Assembly (NCBI GenBank): GCA_003164675.1 | Contig: PLTX01000021.1 | Coordinates: forward strand, 140 to 50,643 | DNA: 50,504 bases | Source: Verrucomicrobiota bacterium | GTDB taxonomy: Bacteria; Verrucomicrobiota; Verrucomicrobiia; Palsa-1439 | Reading direction: 5' to 3' | In this document: one piece after another, positions 24,018 through 32,339 of the stretch | How positions within the stretch are numbered: the first letter of the stretch is position 1 | Layout of the letters: each line of letters starts with the position of its first letter | Program-made: the position numbers and the translations under genes | The notes under the pieces: generated by a model | The model's input: the letters and a program-made list of their open reading frames with translations, nothing else | Database searches by the model: none | What the model was told of the DNA's origin: nothing

Positions 24018-25169
24018 ATGATGACAACTATGGATCGAATGGCGGACCGCGAAAGCTTGCCCATTGAAATCGCGCTGTTGCTGTCGTTACTATTACACGC
24101 GATGGGCTATTGCACTATGCAATACGGCGCGCAGTTGCCGTGGCTGTCCTCCTTGGCGAAATGGGTGCAGGTGATCCATGCACAGCCGAGCGCGGCGCAT
24201 CCGCAGGTGCAGACCATCACCTTCGTGGAAGTGAACGAGCCGCGCGCTCAAAACCAACCGGACCGGGGCAAACAATCCCAGCAGTTCATGGAAACCGACG
24301 CCTCGCAGGTCACGGGCGAAAAACCGAAAAACGCCCGGTACTACTCCGACAAGTCCACCGTGGCCGCCAATCCGAATAATGCCAGCGGCAAAGTGGGTGA
24401 CACCCCGTATCTGGACGGCAAAGAGACGAAGTACAAAGACAAGCAGGCGATGAGCACCGTGGACGTGCCCACGCAATCGGGAGTTTCGGCCCCGCTCGTC
24501 GTGCAGGCCGGCGCGCCGGGATCCCCGACTCGCCTCGCTCAGCCGTCCATGCCCTCGGCTTCCAAGCCCGCTCCGACACCGCCCCAGCCGCAACCGCAAT
24601 CTTCAGCCCAACCCCAGGAGACTCCGGCGGTCGGGTTGAAAATCGTGGAAGAACAGAAAATGGCGATGGCGCCAAAACCGACAGCGACGCCGAACGTTGT
24701 GACCGGTTCGGACGTCCCCACACCGCTTGCGGTTGCCGAAGCGGGAGGCGGAGGCGCTCCTGCGCTTGCCAGCGAGCCGGGCGTGGCAGGCCGCGAAATC
24801 GTGGCGCGGAAGGCACGTCTTGTCGCCGCCGGCGTTTCGCGCGCGGGCGTGACCGCATTCAACGTCGAGGCGAGTCCATTCGGTGAGTATGACAAGAAAG
24901 TCATTAAAGCCGTTCAGAGCCGCTGGTACGCGCTCATCGATCGCTTCGGGATGTACGAGCGCGCGGGCGTGGTCACGGTCCACTTTGAACTTCTCGATGA
25001 CGGGCAGGTGCGCAACTGGAAGGTTACAGACAACACGGCGGGACAGATTTTGTCGTTGTTTTGTGAGAAGGCTATCATAGACTCCGGTCCGTTCGATCCG
25101 TTGCCGGATAATCTGCGCGCGTTGGTTGGGAAGGAGCCGCGCGACGCCAGTTTCACCTTCTACTATTGA
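24018..25169 (+). CDS. TonB-like energy-transducing protein
   Basis: 384 residues. A short cytosolic start, one membrane segment (IEIALLLSLLLHAMGYCTMQ), a long Pro/Ala/Gln-rich spacer (for example KPAPTPPQPQPQSSAQPQ) and a C-terminal domain (from about FGEYDKKVIKAVQSRWYALI) that resembles the TonB/TolA C-terminal fold. Followed by exbB and exbD genes, which together form the proton-driven complex that energises outer-membrane transport or envelope integrity. ATG codons occur at 24018, 24021, 24030 and 24039; a TATCAT -10-like box at 24014-24019 with TTGATG 16 nt before it would favour 24030. Unlike classical TonB, the spacer is not Lys-Pro-rich. Confidence 0.75.
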   Translation: MMTTMDRMADRESLPIEIALLLSLLLHAMGYCTMQYGAQLPWLSSLAKWVQVIHAQPSAAHPQVQTITFVEVNEPRAQNQPDRGKQSQQFMETDASQVTGEKPKNARYYSDKSTVAANPNNASGKVGDTPYLDGKETKYKDKQAMSTVDVPTQSGVSAPLVVQAGAPGSPTRLAQPSMPSASKPAPTPPQPQPQSSAQPQETPAVGLKIVEEQKMAMAPKPTATPNVVTGSDVPTPLAVAEAGGGGAPALASEPGVAGREIVARKARLVAAGVSRAGVTAFNVEASPFGEYDKKVIKAVQSRWYALIDRFGMYERAGVVTVHFELLDDGQVRNWKVTDNTAGQILSLFCEKAIIDSGPFDPLPDNLRALVGKEPRDASFTFYY

Positions 25170-25188
25170 TTAACAAGAGAGGAGCCTC

Positions 25189-25797
25189 ATGCCGGAATGG
25201 TTTTTTCGGGGCGGAATCGCCATGTGGCCGCTGTTGGTGTGCTCGATAGCGGGCTTGGCTATCATTTTGGAACGCACTTGGGCGTTGCAACGCCGCCGCA
25301 TCATCTCCCCGGAGTTGGCTGCCGCCATTGAACGGCGCCCGGTCACACCCGAGCAAACCGAGACGGTGCGCGTGCTCAGTGAATCCGACACGACCGTGTT
25401 GGGCAGGCTCGTGCAGGCGATGTTCGCCCACGCATCACTGCCGAAAACAGAAAACGTCGAGGCCATGCAGGCGCTGGCCCGCCAGATTGTTGGCCGGATG
25501 GAGCGCGGGCTGACCACGTTGTCGCTCATCGCCGAGCTCGGACCGCTGCTGGGACTACTGGGCACGGTCATCGGCATGGTGCAATTGTTCGAGGACGTGG
25601 CAAAGAAGGGACTCGGAGAGCCGGCGATGATTTCCCGCGGCATCTACGAGGCGTTGACCGCGACGATGACCGGCCTCAGCATCGCGATCCCGGCGCTGAT
25701 CGCCTACATGTATTTGCGCCGCCGCATCGAGGTGCTGGTGCTGGAACTGGAACGGCACACCAACGAGTTGCTCACGCGCCTGTACCGCAATCCCTGA
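25189..25797 (+). CDS. exbB: ExbB/TolQ-type proton channel subunit
   Basis: 202 residues with three membrane segments: MWPLLVCSIAGLAIILERTW near the N-terminus, and LIAELGPLLGLLGTVIGMVQLF and TMTGLSIAIPALIAYMYL in the C-terminal half. These are the MotA/TolQ/ExbB channel helices; the GLLGTVIGM and A(L)TAT-TGL-IAIPA motifs are strongly conserved. With the ExbD partner it couples the proton gradient to the TonB-like protein. AGAGAGGAGCC just before ATG 25189 is a good ribosome-binding site. It starts 19 nt after the TonB-like gene and ends 12 nt before exbD, so the three form an operon. Confidence 0.95.
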   Translation: MPEWFFRGGIAMWPLLVCSIAGLAIILERTWALQRRRIISPELAAAIERRPVTPEQTETVRVLSESDTTVLGRLVQAMFAHASLPKTENVEAMQALARQIVGRMERGLTTLSLIAELGPLLGLLGTVIGMVQLFEDVAKKGLGEPAMISRGIYEALTATMTGLSIAIPALIAYMYLRRRIEVLVLELERHTNELLTRLYRNP

Positions 25798-25809
25798 TAG
25801 AAACCCGCC

Positions 25810-26235
25810 ATGCGCATCTTCGATCCGGCCAAATCACAGCGCCCACCCACCATCCGCTTGATCAATCTCGTGGACGTGCTGTTTATCCTGCTCATTTTCT
25901 TCATCGCCACAACCACCTTTCGCGCGAACTCGCCGACGGCCGTGAAGCTCGTCCTCCCCGAAGCCAAGACCGCCGAGGAAGTCGGACGCGAAAAGGTCGA
26001 GCGCCTCTCGATTGCCGTCAGTCCCGACGAAACCATCTATCTCGACAACAAACCCATCGCGCTGAGCGCGCTGGAACAATCCCTGCGCCAGGCGAAAGAG
26101 AAGAACCCGAAGGTGCAAGTGCAGTTCTCCGCCGACAAAACGGTCACCTACGGCACGGTCGTGGAGATCGTGGATGCGGCGCGAGCCGCGGGCATTCCGG
26201 ACATCACGGCCTTCACCAAAAAGTCGGCGCGGTAA
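25810..26235 (+). CDS. exbD: ExbD/TolR-type subunit
   Basis: 141 residues. Typical ExbD: short cytosolic start, then INLVDVLFILLIFFIATTTF, the single membrane helix with the conserved proton-carrying Asp (in LVDVLF), then a periplasmic domain ending with DKTVTYGTVVEIVDAARAAG, the conserved C-terminal alpha/beta motif of this family. Operates with the upstream exbB and TonB-like gene. A strong hairpin follows 22 nt after the stop and probably ends the operon. Confidence 0.95.
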   Translation: MRIFDPAKSQRPPTIRLINLVDVLFILLIFFIATTTFRANSPTAVKLVLPEAKTAEEVGREKVERLSIAVSPDETIYLDNKPIALSALEQSLRQAKEKNPKVQVQFSADKTVTYGTVVEIVDAARAAGIPDITAFTKKSAR

Positions 26236-26257
26236 CCAATCCGCCGTAGAAAACAAG

Positions 26258-26288
26258 ACGGGCGGCTGTGCCGAGCACAGCCGCCCGT
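26258..26288. terminator. Hairpin terminator between exbD and the HU gene (bidirectional)
   Basis: ACGGGCGGCTGTG (26258-26270) and CACAGCCGCCCGT (26276-26288) pair perfectly over 13 bp around CCGAG, followed by TTGAATTT. It lies between two convergent genes and can serve both. Confidence 0.75.
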
Positions 26289-26310
26289 TGAATTTGTAAA
26301 CCCTAACCGA

Positions 26311-26595
26311 TTACTTGCCGCCGAGGATCGAATCCTTGGCCGCCTTGGCAATGCGGAACTTCACCACCCGCTTGGCGGGAATCTGAATCTGCTCGCCCGT
26401 GGCCGGATTGCGGCCGATGCGGGCCTTGCGATTCACCAGCACGATCTTGCCGAGCCCGGGAATCGTGAACGAATTCTTCGCTTCCTTGTACGCCAACTTC
26501 ACCAACTCTTCGATGAACAGACCCGCGCTCTTCTTCGACACGCCGGTCTTCTCTGCCAGACTTCCCAAAACTTGTGACTTCGTCATTTTTGCCAT
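26311..26595 (-). CDS. hup: HU-family histone-like DNA-binding protein
   Basis: 94 residues from ATG 26595, preceded by AAGGAG 5 nt upstream. MTKSQVLGSLAEKTGVSKKS begins the helical dimerisation part, and FTIPGLGKIVLVNRKARIGR leads into NPATGEQIQIPAKRVVKFR, the HU/IHF beta-arm signature that wraps DNA. HU proteins bend and compact chromosomal DNA with little sequence preference. A consensus-like promoter lies upstream at 26636-26664 and a shared terminator downstream. Confidence 0.95.
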   Translation of the reverse strand: MAKMTKSQVLGSLAEKTGVSKKSAGLFIEELVKLAYKEAKNSFTIPGLGKIVLVNRKARIGRNPATGEQIQIPAKRVVKFRIAKAAKDSILGGK

Positions 26596-26635
26596 AAAGC
26601 TCCTTACTTGTTCTCCTTGGTTTAGGGTTCGGCGG

Positions 26636-26664
26636 ATACTACAAAAGCGACGGAAACCTTGCAA
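26636..26664 (-). promoter_or_regulatory. Promoter of the HU gene
   Basis: On the minus strand TTGCAA (26664-26659), a 17-nt spacer and TAGTAT (26641-26636). The predicted transcript would have a leader of about 30 nt with the AAGGAG ribosome-binding site at 26605-26600. Confidence 0.55.
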
Positions 26665-26675
26665 CTATTGATTTT

Positions 26676-27323
26676 TCAAGGGTTCGACTCTCTTGCCGCG
26701 GCCAAAAACGGGTTCGTGAGCCGCTCGTGGCCAATCGTAGTCACGGGTCCGTGCCCGGGAAACACGCGCACGTCATCCCCGAGCGGCAACAGCTTCTCTC
26801 GAATGGAACGTATCAACGTTTCGTAGTCGCCCCCCGGCAGATCCGCGCGCCCCACCGATCCGGCGAACAGCACATCGCCCACGAAAGCTGCACGCTCCTT
26901 TCGCTCGAAAAGCACCACGCTGCCGGGACAATGACCGGGACAATGAAAAATCTCAAACCGTAAACTGCCAACGTCCAATGGCTCGGCCTCTTCCAAAAAG
27001 AAATCTGGATGACTGGGTTCAATGTCCAGATCCAACCCGAAATACCGTGCCTGCGGAAGATTCAGCAGCGGCGCGCTCTCGCGGTGGATGCCGAATTTCG
27101 CCCCGGTCAACCGCAACAACTCCGCATTATCCAGAATGTGATCCCAGTGACCATGGGTGTTGACCAGGTAAGCAATCGGGGTGTTCCACTTTCGGGCTTG
27201 TTCGACAATCAGCCGCGAGGCTCCCTGCGGCGCGTCGATTACCAGCGCCGTGCCGTCTGGCCGGTCCGCAACCAGATACCCATTGGTCGCCACCGGGCCG
27301 GCTTCAAAAGTCTCGATAATCAT
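26676..27323 (-). CDS. Metallo-beta-lactamase-fold hydrolase (glyoxalase II-like)
   Basis: 215 residues with the full metal-binding set: THGHWDH (first metal site), the His in FHCPGHCPGS, the Asp in AFVGDVLFAG and the His in FPGHGPVTTIGHE. The layout is that of small glyoxalase II-like hydrolases, which cleave thioesters such as S-lactoylglutathione or related thiol conjugates; the actual substrate is not predictable. ATG at 27323 begins MIIETFEAGPVATNGYLV. Upstream on the same strand lies a small zinc-ribbon gene, 38 nt away. Confidence 0.93.
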   Translation of the reverse strand: MIIETFEAGPVATNGYLVADRPDGTALVIDAPQGASRLIVEQARKWNTPIAYLVNTHGHWDHILDNAELLRLTGAKFGIHRESAPLLNLPQARYFGLDLDIEPSHPDFFLEEAEPLDVGSLRFEIFHCPGHCPGSVVLFERKERAAFVGDVLFAGSVGRADLPGGDYETLIRSIREKLLPLGDDVRVFPGHGPVTTIGHERLTNPFLAAARESNP

Positions 27324-27361
27324 TAATCATTCACCGTCGCGTGGCCGTGTCTGCGCCAGCC

Positions 27362-27574
27362 TCATTCGTCCTCATCCTCATCGTCTTCGTCTTCCCCGTC
27401 CTCTTCCTCCTCGTCGGCGTCCTCCTCATCGTCCAGCTTTTCGTCCGCGTCCAGGCTCTCCGCGTCCTCCGCATCGCTCAAATCGAAGCCGCACGTCGGA
27501 CACCGCAGATTGTTCCGCTTCAACTCCTCCTGCTCGACGTCCACGTTGCAATTCGGGCACGTCACTTGTTCCAT
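27362..27574 (-). CDS. Small zinc-ribbon protein with acidic tail
   Basis: 70 residues from ATG 27574, preceded by a GGGGGGAAC stretch. Two CxxC pairs (VTCPNCNVDV and LRCPTCGFDL) form a zinc ribbon in the first 35 residues. The rest is almost only Asp and Glu (for example DEEDADEEEEDGEDEDDEDE). Short rubredoxin-like or zinc-ribbon proteins of this kind are common in this group and their role is unknown; an acidic tail suggests binding to basic proteins or nucleic acid-binding complexes. The in-frame region before the ATG lacks coding character. Confidence 0.75.
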   Translation of the reverse strand: MEQVTCPNCNVDVEQEELKRNNLRCPTCGFDLSDAEDAESLDADEKLDDEEDADEEEEDGEDEDDEDEDE

Positions 27575-27655
27575 ACTTGTTCCCCCCTTCCCACTACCGC
27601 TGCGCCAAAACAATAATTAAAAATCGCGCGCGCGCAAGCGCGATTTGCGCGGATG

Positions 27656-29857
27656 TTACTTCGCTGCCGGTGGGCGTAATTTCGTCAGAACAGCTTCGAT
27701 CTGCTCCCGCTGCTGGGACGGACCACGCCACATTTCGAGGCACTTCTTGTAGGCCGCCACCGCTTCGTTCGTCCGTCCGTCCGCCGCGAGGAGCTGGCCC
27801 AGGAACAGGTACAAATGTGAGTCTTCCACATGCTCCGCCACCGTGCGTTGCAGCGCCTGGATCGCCGTCGCGCGGTCCCCCAGCCGCGCCGCCAACTGCC
27901 CTCGCAACAGCCACGCCTGCGCCGAGTGCGGCTGCTCGTCAAGCACCGCTTCCGTCTCCGCCACCGCTCCGTCGAGATTGCCCCCGGTTGCCTTGATCTG
28001 GGCCTGCATCAATCGCGCGTAAAAATACCGCGGATTGATCGCCAGCAGTTTTTCCGTGAGGCTCATCGCCCGTTGCTTGTCGCCCGCGTCGAGGTTGATA
28101 ACGGCCAGGTTCATCCACGCCTCCGAAGGCCGCGGATGGATCGCGATGGCGTCTTCAAACAATGCTTTCGCGGTATCGACCGCCCCGAGGACCATCAGGA
28201 AATTCCCCACAGTCGTCACCACGCGGGCGCGGAGATAGGCATCGTTGCCAGCCGTCTCGTCCGCGAGTTTGTGCGCGTACGTCAGTACCGCTTTCACGTC
28301 CGTCACGTGTACGGCCTTGAGGTCCTTCAATTGCTTGTCGGCTCGCAATTCTGCCCAGCAACTCTGGTGCACGAAGATGCACGCGGCATGGTCGAAATAC
28401 AGCAGGTCCCACACTCGGCTGTTCACCAGGTATTGCAGTAATGGACGGTCGTCCGCTGTCCCGTACTGCAGGAACGCCACCGATACCGACCGCTCGCGCA
28501 TCCATTTTTCCCATTCCGACGGGTCGTACATCGCCCGGCGGTACCGGTCCACAAATTCCCGGCCATACAGATTCGCGCGCCCGTCGCAGAACGGACGCCA
28601 CTGCGGATAACCTGTCCAGATCAGCGGCCCGCCGGACAGGAACGTATTGAATACATTCAACCCCCCCGGCAGTTTCATCATCACCGACAGCGCCCGCACC
28701 GGCACGACCGATTCGTCCACGCCCACGCCGAACTTGGCCGGCCGGCTCTCCGCAATCGCCCAGCGGTTCGTGACCACGACAAAAATCAAGAACGCCGCCG
28801 TGATGCCCGCCACGATTCCCGCCGTCGCCTCGCCCCAATCCGAGCGCTTCTTCCCGGCGAATCTCTCCCGCAACACCGCAAGCCCGTGCGCCAGAATCGG
28901 CGCGGTCACCACCGCGTACAGCGCCGTGAACCGGTTCGCGTCCAGCGCCAGCGCGCTCATCGCCGCCACCACCAGCGCGTGCGCCCAGGGGAATTCGCGA
29001 CGCTTGATCGCCAACACGGCCACGAGCACCGCCGGGTTCAACCAGAACAACCACCAAAACACCCGCAGCGCCCAGTTCGGTTCCGTCACCAACAACTCCC
29101 GCGTCGGCTGCCACTCGCCAATCGCACCCGAGGGGCTCGAGCTTCTCGTCTGCTCGATCGCGTGTTGGACGAGACGGATGCCAAATGGATTCACCAGACA
29201 CGCCGCGCACGCCAACGCGAGCGCGCCGACGATCAACCCCAGACAACGCCACTCTTTCCGCAGGGCAAACTCGATCCCCTGAACCAGACCGTACATGGCC
29301 ATGAGCCCGATCCCCAACAGAAACGATCCGTGGACGTTCACCCACACCAACTCCAGCACCGGCAGCCACAGGAGCGCGTACGGTTTACCCCGATGCGCGG
29401 TCTCCAGCAGGGCAATCGTCAGGGCCGCGAACAACAGCATCACGACATCCGGTCGAACATCGAGCCGCGCACGCGAGGCCACGAACGCCGCCATCATTGC
29501 GACCGCCGCCAGCGATACTCCCGCCCCGTTGCGCTGACACGTACGAAACACCACCAACCCGGCCAGGAATACGACGATGGCTTTGCCCACCACCAGTTCG
29601 TGGAATCCGCCCCATGAATACAGGACGTAGATGCCGACCTGAAACAGCCATTCCCAGTCGAGCCACTCTTTCCCGTTCACCGTCGCCGAAAATGGGTCGG
29701 CGTGCGGGACCGCGCCGTGCGCGATGATCCACTCGCCCGTTTTCAGATGCCAAAACGTGTCGGACTCGGAAATCTTCTCGAGCGCCAGGAAGAACGGAAA
29801 TGCGACGGCCAACACAATGACAATCGCAGCAACGATTTTGAGAGCTTTCCCGTGCAT
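27656..29857 (-). CDS. Polytopic membrane protein with C-terminal TPR domain
   Basis: 733 residues. An N-terminal membrane helix (IVAAIVIVLAVAFPFFLAL) is followed by DTFWHLKTGEWI and DPFSATVNGKEWLDWEW, a pattern I associate with glycosyltransferase-like polytopic proteins of Acidobacteria and Verrucomicrobia, then about ten hydrophobic segments to residue ~360. The C-terminal third (about 540-730) holds tetratricopeptide repeats (AWMNLAVINLDAGDKQRAMS, AWLLRGQLAARLGDRATAIQ). The combination suggests a membrane enzyme or assembly factor with a soluble protein-binding domain; the reaction is not known. A TPR gene lies upstream on the same strand, 54 nt away. Confidence 0.85.
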   Translation of the reverse strand: MHGKALKIVAAIVIVLAVAFPFFLALEKISESDTFWHLKTGEWIIAHGAVPHADPFSATVNGKEWLDWEWLFQVGIYVLYSWGGFHELVVGKAIVVFLAGLVVFRTCQRNGAGVSLAAVAMMAAFVASRARLDVRPDVVMLLFAALTIALLETAHRGKPYALLWLPVLELVWVNVHGSFLLGIGLMAMYGLVQGIEFALRKEWRCLGLIVGALALACAACLVNPFGIRLVQHAIEQTRSSSPSGAIGEWQPTRELLVTEPNWALRVFWWLFWLNPAVLVAVLAIKRREFPWAHALVVAAMSALALDANRFTALYAVVTAPILAHGLAVLRERFAGKKRSDWGEATAGIVAGITAAFLIFVVVTNRWAIAESRPAKFGVGVDESVVPVRALSVMMKLPGGLNVFNTFLSGGPLIWTGYPQWRPFCDGRANLYGREFVDRYRRAMYDPSEWEKWMRERSVSVAFLQYGTADDRPLLQYLVNSRVWDLLYFDHAACIFVHQSCWAELRADKQLKDLKAVHVTDVKAVLTYAHKLADETAGNDAYLRARVVTTVGNFLMVLGAVDTAKALFEDAIAIHPRPSEAWMNLAVINLDAGDKQRAMSLTEKLLAINPRYFYARLMQAQIKATGGNLDGAVAETEAVLDEQPHSAQAWLLRGQLAARLGDRATAIQALQRTVAEHVEDSHLYLFLGQLLAADGRTNEAVAAYKKCLEMWRGPSQQREQIEAVLTKLRPPAAK

Positions 29858-29911
29858 GTGAGCCCGGCATTGTCGCCAACCTCTCGCCGTATTTCCAGCC
29901 CGATTCCGGGG

Positions 29912-30811
29912 TTAATGCGCCAATCCCTGACCGGGAGACGCGGACGGTATGTTGGCTGACGGATTCCGATTGGCTTTGGCGGCAAGCAGGCGCGACAACG
30001 CTTCACGGAGCGTCGTGTCGTCGGAGTCGACCTTGATGGCCGCGCGGATTTTTTCGATGGCGGCATCGAGATTCCCCTGCTTCTCGTACAGTGCGGCGCA
30101 ATTGTAATAAGCCGACAGGTTTTTCGGATCGAGCTCGATCAATCGCCCGAACAGGACGATGGCCTTGTCCAGTTCGCCGAGATTGGTCCAAATCGTCGCC
30201 AAATGGAGGATGATCGCGTCGTTCTTCGGATCGAGCTCGATCGCCTTCTCGAATTTCGCCGCCGCTTCGCGGTACCGCCCCAGATTATTGAGCGCCGCGC
30301 CGAGGTTCACATAGGCCAGTTGATTGCTGGGATCAAGGTCCGCCGCCTTCTGGAGAGGCTCCAAGGCCTCCTCGTACTTCTTCATGTTGATCAGCGAGTT
30401 GCCCCAGTTGAGGTACACCATGCTATTGTGTGAATCGATCTTTTCGGCGCCCGTGAGTTCATCAATGGCCTCCTGGTACCGCCCCAGCTTGTCCAGCACG
30501 TAGGCGAGGTTGATGACGACGCTGATATTGAGCGGGTCATACGCCGCCGCGCGGTGAAATTGGTCCAGCGCCAACTCCAATTTGCCATCCTTGACGAACT
30601 GGATGCCGCGGCCCTGATACAGAACAGCGCGGGCGGGGTCGCGTTCGCTGACGGGTTGGTCATTCTTCAGCAGATCAGCGTCGGGCTTCGCGGGCGGTTC
30701 GTAAAGCGCCGCCACGAACAACATCAATACCAGCGCGCCTGCCATCCCGTTTGCGGCGCGCTGGAATCTGCAAGTTCTGCTTCCCGACAGGCATGGTTGT
30801 GGACCACTCAT
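29912..30811 (-). CDS. Membrane-anchored TPR protein
   Basis: About 299 residues from ATG 30811; a start at 30745 (MAGALVLMLF) is also possible. One hydrophobic segment (MAGALVLMLFVAAL) acts as a membrane anchor or uncleaved signal. It is followed by five to six TPR units of 34 residues, such as AYVNLGAALNNLGRYREAAA and AIILHLATIWTNLGELDKAI, then a Ser/Pro-rich end. TPR domains bind other proteins. It is upstream of, and on the same strand as, the large membrane-TPR protein, and the two may work together. Divergent from the isomerase-like gene to the right. Confidence 0.85.
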   Translation of the reverse strand: MSGPQPCLSGSRTCRFQRAANGMAGALVLMLFVAALYEPPAKPDADLLKNDQPVSERDPARAVLYQGRGIQFVKDGKLELALDQFHRAAAYDPLNISVVINLAYVLDKLGRYQEAIDELTGAEKIDSHNSMVYLNWGNSLINMKKYEEALEPLQKAADLDPSNQLAYVNLGAALNNLGRYREAAAKFEKAIELDPKNDAIILHLATIWTNLGELDKAIVLFGRLIELDPKNLSAYYNCAALYEKQGNLDAAIEKIRAAIKVDSDDTTLREALSRLLAAKANRNPSANIPSASPGQGLAH

Positions 30812-30891
30812 TTGCTCTGGCAAATCTAACAGACTCGCGCTATTTTTCGAGCCGGATCGGTCCGGGCGAGTCGTCGGTCGAGGCAGGCGAG

Positions 30892-31776
30892 ATGAACCTG
30901 AGTTTCGGTTACAATACAAACGGGTTTGCCCAACACAAACTCGAAGATGCGCTGGAGATCATCGCCGACTGCGGCTATCGCGGCGTCGCGCTGACGTTGG
31001 ATAACTATCACTGCAACCCGTTCACCGTCGAGCCCCCCGATCTCAACCGACTCCGCCAGGTCCTGGACAAACTGCAACTCCGCGTGGTGATCGAAACCGG
31101 CGCGCGCTACCTCCTCAATCCACAGCGGGAACGTTATCCCACGCTCGTCAGCAGTGAAGGACGGCAAATCCGCCTCGAATTCCTGCGGCGCGCGGTCGAC
31201 ATCGCCGCCGAACTCCACGCCGAATGCGTCAGCTTCTGGTCGGGAGCGCCTGACCCGGAAGTTCCCGAGCATCAGGCGTGGGACTGGCTGGTCACGGGCT
31301 GTCTGCAACTCGCCGAGCATTCCAAACGCCACGGCGTGCAACTCGCCTTCGAGCCCGAGCCGGGAATGCTCGTCGACGACATGGCCAAATTCGAGGTCCT
31401 CAAGAAACATATCACCAGCGCCCGGTTCGGCCTGACGATGGACATCGGCCACGTCTTCTGCACCGAGACCGCGCCATTCCGTCAGGTCTATGGCAAATTC
31501 GCCAACCTCATCCGCAACGTCCACATCGAAGACATTCGCGACCGCAAGCACGAGCATCTCATGTTCGGTGAGGGCGAACTGGATTTCGTCGCCATCCTCC
31601 GTGTGCTCAACGACAACAAGTACAATGGCCTCATTAATGTCGAACTCCCCCGCCACAGCCATCGCGCCGCGGAGGTCGCCCGCGCTTCCATCGAATTCCT
31701 GAACGCGATGGGCGAAAAAATCCCGCCGCCGACTTCACACGCCGTGCCGAAATCTGCTCCGTCCGCCACTCACTGA
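30892..31776 (+). CDS. TIM-barrel protein, xylose isomerase-like family
   Basis: 294 residues from ATG 30892 (MNLSFGYNTNGFAQHKLEDA). The order of motifs, IIADCGYRGVALTLD, VVIETGARYLL, FEPEPGMLVDD, LTMDIGHVFCTE, NVHIEDIRDRKHEHLMFGEG and INVELPRHSH, is that of the AP endonuclease 2 / xylose isomerase-like barrel, with Glu, Asp, His and Glu metal ligands. Such proteins isomerise or epimerise sugars or sugar phosphates, often in specialised metabolism. The substrate is unknown; no pathway partner is adjacent. Coding upstream of the ATG overlaps the start region of the divergent TPR gene and is not used. Confidence 0.85.
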   Translation: MNLSFGYNTNGFAQHKLEDALEIIADCGYRGVALTLDNYHCNPFTVEPPDLNRLRQVLDKLQLRVVIETGARYLLNPQRERYPTLVSSEGRQIRLEFLRRAVDIAAELHAECVSFWSGAPDPEVPEHQAWDWLVTGCLQLAEHSKRHGVQLAFEPEPGMLVDDMAKFEVLKKHITSARFGLTMDIGHVFCTETAPFRQVYGKFANLIRNVHIEDIRDRKHEHLMFGEGELDFVAILRVLNDNKYNGLINVELPRHSHRAAEVARASIEFLNAMGEKIPPPTSHAVPKSAPSATH

Positions 31777-31820
31777 CTGTCGACCGGACCACCGCCTGTT
31801 GGGTGTGCGATAGAATTCTC

Positions 31821-31848
31821 TTGTCTGACGCACGACTCCGGTTATATT
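31821..31848 (+). promoter_or_regulatory. Promoter of the small secreted protein gene
   Basis: TTGTCT (31821-31826), 16-nt spacer, TATATT (31843-31848). A leader of about 20 nt would carry GGAGG at 31865-31869, 7 nt before ATG 31877. Confidence 0.5.
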
Positions 31849-31876
31849 GTGCTTCAGCTTATTCGGAGGCATTATT

Positions 31877-32269
31877 ATGAAGATTGCGCATCTTGCTGTT
31901 CTGTCAGCCATTGCTACCGTCGTCCTCAATGCATCCTCGGTCTTTGCCGCCCCGAGCGAATCCGTCGAATCCGCTGGCGCGTCTACCGCGTACCAGAAGG
32001 TCGATGCGATGTTTGGTGAGCAGATGGTGGCCTGTCGGCTCCAGGTCATCGGCCTGACCGCCCAGCAGGCGCGCGCGCGCCTCTCGCAGCTCAGCGACCA
32101 ACAACTCGGCCAACTGGCCGCCCAAGCCGACATGATTCAGGCCGGTGGCACAATTCAACACGACGAGGACTTGAACAAACTCGGCCCCTTGGGTTGTATG
32201 TGGCACCAGCTCACCGTCTTCGCCACGAATGTGTACCGCTTGGTTTTCTGTTGGGCCGACCTGAAGTAA
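31877..32269 (+). CDS. Small secreted protein (PA2779-like)
   Basis: 130 residues from ATG 31877, preceded by GGAGG. The first ~24 residues (MKIAHLAVLSAIATVVLNAS, SVFA) form a signal peptide, with cleavage likely after VFA. The mature part contains VACRLQVIGLTAQQARARLS and QLSDQQLGQLAAQADMIQAG, which resembles the small PA2779 family of exported proteins, where a short helical hairpin has the pattern L-ALG---A-ARV--LSD-EL--LA. Function unknown. It has its own promoter and a strong terminator, so it is a single-gene unit. Assignment to the family rests on this one region. Confidence 0.75.
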   Translation: MKIAHLAVLSAIATVVLNASSVFAAPSESVESAGASTAYQKVDAMFGEQMVACRLQVIGLTAQQARARLSQLSDQQLGQLAAQADMIQAGGTIQHDEDLNKLGPLGCMWHQLTVFATNVYRLVFCWADLK

Positions 32270-32287
32270 CGCAAACGCAATTCCCGT

Positions 32288-32321
32288 ACGGCCTGTCCCG
32301 AAGTTTTTCGGAACAGGCCGT
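32288..32321 (+). terminator. Rho-independent terminator after the small secreted protein gene
   Basis: ACGGCCTGTCCCGAA (32288-32302) and TTCGGAACAGGCCGT (32307-32321) pair over 15 positions with one mismatch around GTTT, followed by TTCTGTT. It ends just before the -10 box of the DNA polymerase gene. Confidence 0.75.
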
Positions 32322-32333
32322 TTCTGTTATAGT
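32305..32333 (+). promoter_or_regulatory. Possible promoter of the family B DNA polymerase gene (leaderless)
   Basis: TATAGT at 32328-32333 ends 6 nt before GTG 32340, with no ribosome-binding site between. The -35 region (TTTTCG at 32305-32310, 17-nt spacer) is weak and overlaps the right arm of the preceding terminator. Confidence 0.4.
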
Positions 32334-32339
32334 GCCGAC